Assembly (NCBI GenBank): GCA_003242115.1
Contig: QBMP01000113.1
Location: 5,982-12,663, forward strand
DNA length: 6,682 bases
Direction: 5' to 3'
Source: Phormidesmis priestleyi
GTDB lineage: Bacteria; Cyanobacteriota; Cyanobacteriia; Phormidesmidales; Phormidesmidaceae
Positions 4,796 through 6,682 of this stretch are shown piece after piece (position 1 is the first letter of the stretch; every line of letters begins with the position of its first letter). A program made the translations under genes and the position numbers. The notes under the pieces were generated by a model, which saw only the letters and a program-made list of their open reading frames with translations, did no database searches and was not told where the DNA came from.

Positions 4796-5947
4796 ATGTC
4801 GGATGTCGTCATGGGTTACAAGCAGTCAACGTTTCCCAAGAAACTGGCTGCAATTAGCGGTTTTGCACTGCTAGTGTTGGTTATTCTTCCTTTCTTTGTT
4901 GGGAGCTTTCAGCTCTCACTGATATCAAAGCTACTGTTATTTGGAACCTTAGCGGTTTCTCTTGATTTAGTTTGGGGATTTACAGGTATTTTGAGCTTTG
5001 CTCATGGCATCTTCTTTACGCTGGGCGGCTATGCGGCAGCTTACTACCTCAAGCTCAATCTCTCAGCAGCAAAAAACACCTATGGCGGAGAACTGCCTGA
5101 CTTCATGGTCTGGAATGGCTTAACGGAGTTGCCGTGGTTTATTGCACCGCTCAAGTACTTTCCGATAGCCCTCCTTGCCGTTGTCGGTGTGCCAGCGCTG
5201 TTTGCCTACATCACGGGCTCTTTTATGTTTCGCTCTAAGGTGAGCGGGGTTTACATCACCATCATTACGCTGGCGCTTTCATCGGCTTTGACAACATTTT
5301 TTGTCAGTCAGCAGGCTTACACAGGCGGTACAAACGGCATTACGGATGTCAGCAAGCTCAGCGTTTTTGGCCTTGAGATTCCGCCCATCGGGATTTACTT
5401 CTTGATTTTGGCCTACACCGTTTTTGTTTTGGCACTCGGCTGGTGGCTTACCCAGTCTAACTTTGGTCTAATCCTGCGCTCAATTAACGAAAACGAAAAC
5501 CGCATCGCTTTTTTGGGCTACGATGTCGCTCAATACAAGATCTTTATCTGGACGCTTTCTGCGGCTTTAGCGGGCATTGCCGGTGGGCTTTTCGTGCCGC
5601 TCAACCGCTTTATTTCTCCAGTTTATTTGGCGGTAGCTTTTGGCACTCAGGTAGTGATTTGGGTGGCAATTGGCGGACGCGGTACACTAGTTGGCCCGCT
5701 GATTGCGGCCATGCTGCTCGGCCAAGTACAAAACTCTGCCGAGAAAGTGACTCAAGACTGGCAGCTGATTGTGGGTGTTTTGCTGTTGGTGGTTGTGCTG
5801 TTTATTCCGAATGGATTAATGAGTTTGCTGCCAAAGCAGTTTAGTTTGGCAAACTTGTCTAAGCCAAAGCCTTTGCCCACTCCAGATGCTGCCGTTCCGG
5901 TAGCGCCAGAAGCCATGCAGCCTGAACCTGCGCAGCGCAGCTCTTGA
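4796..5947 (+). CDS. urtC: Urea/amide ABC transporter permease (LivM family)
   Basis: A 383-residue second permease, partner of UrtB in the channel. The LivM/UrtC signature GFTGILSFAHGIFFTLGGYAA is at 61-81, YTGGTNGITD at 175-184, and the coupling loop RSINENENRIAFLGYDVAQYK at 228-248, followed by the Gly/Ala-rich LAGIAGGLFVP helix (258-268). AIGGRGTLVGPLIAAMLLG (291-309) is also typical. Long hydrophobic stretches run through 18-36, 41-83, 121-141, 150-170, 196-218, 250-268, 278-312 and 323-340. A C-terminal tail from about 351 is Pro/Ala-rich and polar, with no recognisable domain. TAAGGAG (4778-4784), 11 nt before the ATG, is the best ribosome binding site in the operon and supports this start over Met6. 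Long TM-rich spans between conserved motifs fit the usual family layout. It is followed by urtD after 102 bp. Confidence 0.94.
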   Translation: MSDVVMGYKQSTFPKKLAAISGFALLVLVILPFFVGSFQLSLISKLLLFGTLAVSLDLVWGFTGILSFAHGIFFTLGGYAAAYYLKLNLSAAKNTYGGELPDFMVWNGLTELPWFIAPLKYFPIALLAVVGVPALFAYITGSFMFRSKVSGVYITIITLALSSALTTFFVSQQAYTGGTNGITDVSKLSVFGLEIPPIGIYFLILAYTVFVLALGWWLTQSNFGLILRSINENENRIAFLGYDVAQYKIFIWTLSAALAGIAGGLFVPLNRFISPVYLAVAFGTQVVIWVAIGGRGTLVGPLIAAMLLGQVQNSAEKVTQDWQLIVGVLLLVVVLFIPNGLMSLLPKQFSLANLSKPKPLPTPDAAVPVAPEAMQPEPAQRSS

Positions 5948-6049
5948 GCTTAGCTTTAGTGAGTGTTGCCGGATGGTTTTAATGTCAGCCGCTTGATGTC
6001 ACGTTTTTATTCCTTCTTCTATCCCTAAAGTGCCTGAGAGGCTTGTGCA

Positions 6050-6682
6050 ATGGACGCGGTTTTATCCGTTAAGGATCTCAATGTTGTTTTTTCAGGATTC
6101 AAGGCGCTGACGAACGTTAATTTGAATGTGTATGATGGTGAGATTGTCACGATTATTGGCCCTAACGGGGCGGGCAAAAGCACCCTGTTAGATGCGATTG
6201 TGAGTAAGTCTCCGGTGGCTTCTGGCCATGTTTACTATCGCGGTAAAGACATTACGAATAAGCGCCCTTATGAAATTGCCCGAATGGGTATTGGCCGTAA
6301 GTTTCAAAACCCGAATGTCTATAATGAGCTGACGGTTTTTGACAACATTTTGCTGGCTTTGAAAGGCAGTCACGGCATTTTTTCTTCGATGACGGCCAAG
6401 TTGACTAAGGCCAAAAAAGGTAAGATTTACGACGTGCTAGAGCGCACGGGCCTGATAGATCAGGCATTTAGTGACGTTTCATCGCTCTCTCACGGCCAAA
6501 AGCAGTGGGTAGAAATCGCAATGGTGCTGGCGCAAGATCCTTCGATTGTGCTGCTAGATGAGCCCACGGCTGGAATGACCGCCGAAGAAACTCACGCGAC
6601 GGGTGAGATTATTAAGAGCATCGCCAAAGCCGACTACTCGATTGTGGTGATTGAGCACGATATGGAGTTTGTGAAGCAGATT
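6050..6682 (+). CDS. urtD: Urea/amide ABC transporter ATPase, N-terminal part (runs off window)
   Basis: 211 codons from ATG 6050 to the window edge, in frame and without a stop. The product is one of the two cytoplasmic ATPases (UrtD, partner UrtE) that drive the UrtBC channel. All the ABC motifs are visible: Walker A GPNGAGKST (37-45), Q-loop GRKFQNPNVY (82-91, Gln86), signature LSHGQKQW (146-153), Walker B IVLLDEPTAG (166-175, catalytic Glu171) and H-loop IEHD (His203). The LSHGQ form, instead of LPYGQ or LSGGQ, is characteristic of UrtD and separates it from LivG. An in-frame stop (6035-6037) just upstream forces the ATG start, and GAGAGG lies 8 nt before it. That site sits inside a short GCCT-GAG-AGGC hairpin (6032-6042), which could modestly limit translation. 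Only the last few tens of residues should be missing; urtE would be expected next. Confidence 0.94.
   Translation, partial: MDAVLSVKDLNVVFSGFKALTNVNLNVYDGEIVTIIGPNGAGKSTLLDAIVSKSPVASGHVYYRGKDITNKRPYEIARMGIGRKFQNPNVYNELTVFDNILLALKGSHGIFSSMTAKLTKAKKGKIYDVLERTGLIDQAFSDVSSLSHGQKQWVEIAMVLAQDPSIVLLDEPTAGMTAEETHATGEIIKSIAKADYSIVVIEHDMEFVKQI

Noticed and set aside
6188..6373. Minus-strand 61-codon frame inside urtD
   Set aside because: It overlaps the conserved ATPase between Walker A and the signature motif and is explained as a shadow frame.
2200..6682. Branched-chain amino acid (Liv) transporter
   Set aside because: The permeases are of the same superfamily, but UrtA-type sequence motifs and the LSHGQ signature of the ATPase point to the urea/amide branch.

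Overview
The window comes from a cyanobacterium, judged from four signs: proteins of the urea/amide ABC-transporter (Urt) type, a textbook NtcA-dependent promoter (GTA-N8-TAC, then 22 bp, then TAATAT), a HIP1 octamer (GCGATCGC) inside urtB, and mixed base composition with AT-rich spacers. No rRNA or tRNA is present, so I cannot place it to genus. A unicellular or filamentous non-model cyanobacterium is an inference.

Layout. On the minus strand at the left are the first 117 codons of a MetX-like alpha/beta hydrolase (1-351, running off the window). Before it in the same direction is a complete aliphatic amidase gene, amiE (553-1644). A 555-bp AT-rich divergent region (1645-2199) holds repeats, inverted repeats and the NtcA promoter. 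The plus strand then carries a high-affinity uptake operon: the lipoprotein binding-protein gene urtA (2200-3564), permease genes urtB (3722-4702) and urtC (4796-5947), and the ATPase gene urtD (6050 to the window end, incomplete). The spacers are unusually long for an operon (157, 93 and 102 bp). The urtA-urtB spacer contains two strong hairpins, which could set a high UrtA to permease ratio.

How it may work together. By overall similarity the transporter belongs to the Urt (urea) group. Its binding protein, however, has AmiC-like residues at the ligand-contact segments (GCYTS, YPVYYEG, GSDYIYPKESN) where typical cyanobacterial UrtA, as I recall it, has GCWTS, YPVQYEG and GSDYVFPRTAN. With a bona fide amiE divergently transcribed next door, the simplest reading is a nitrogen-controlled scavenging module for short-chain amides. 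The ABC transporter would bring acetamide-type amides (perhaps also urea) across the inner membrane, AmiE would release ammonium and a carboxylic acid, and the MetX-like protein might act on a related acyl compound. This resembles in logic the Methylophilus fmd locus and the Pseudomonas ami operon, but with NtcA control in place of AmiC/AmiR. Substrate specificity is inferred, not shown.
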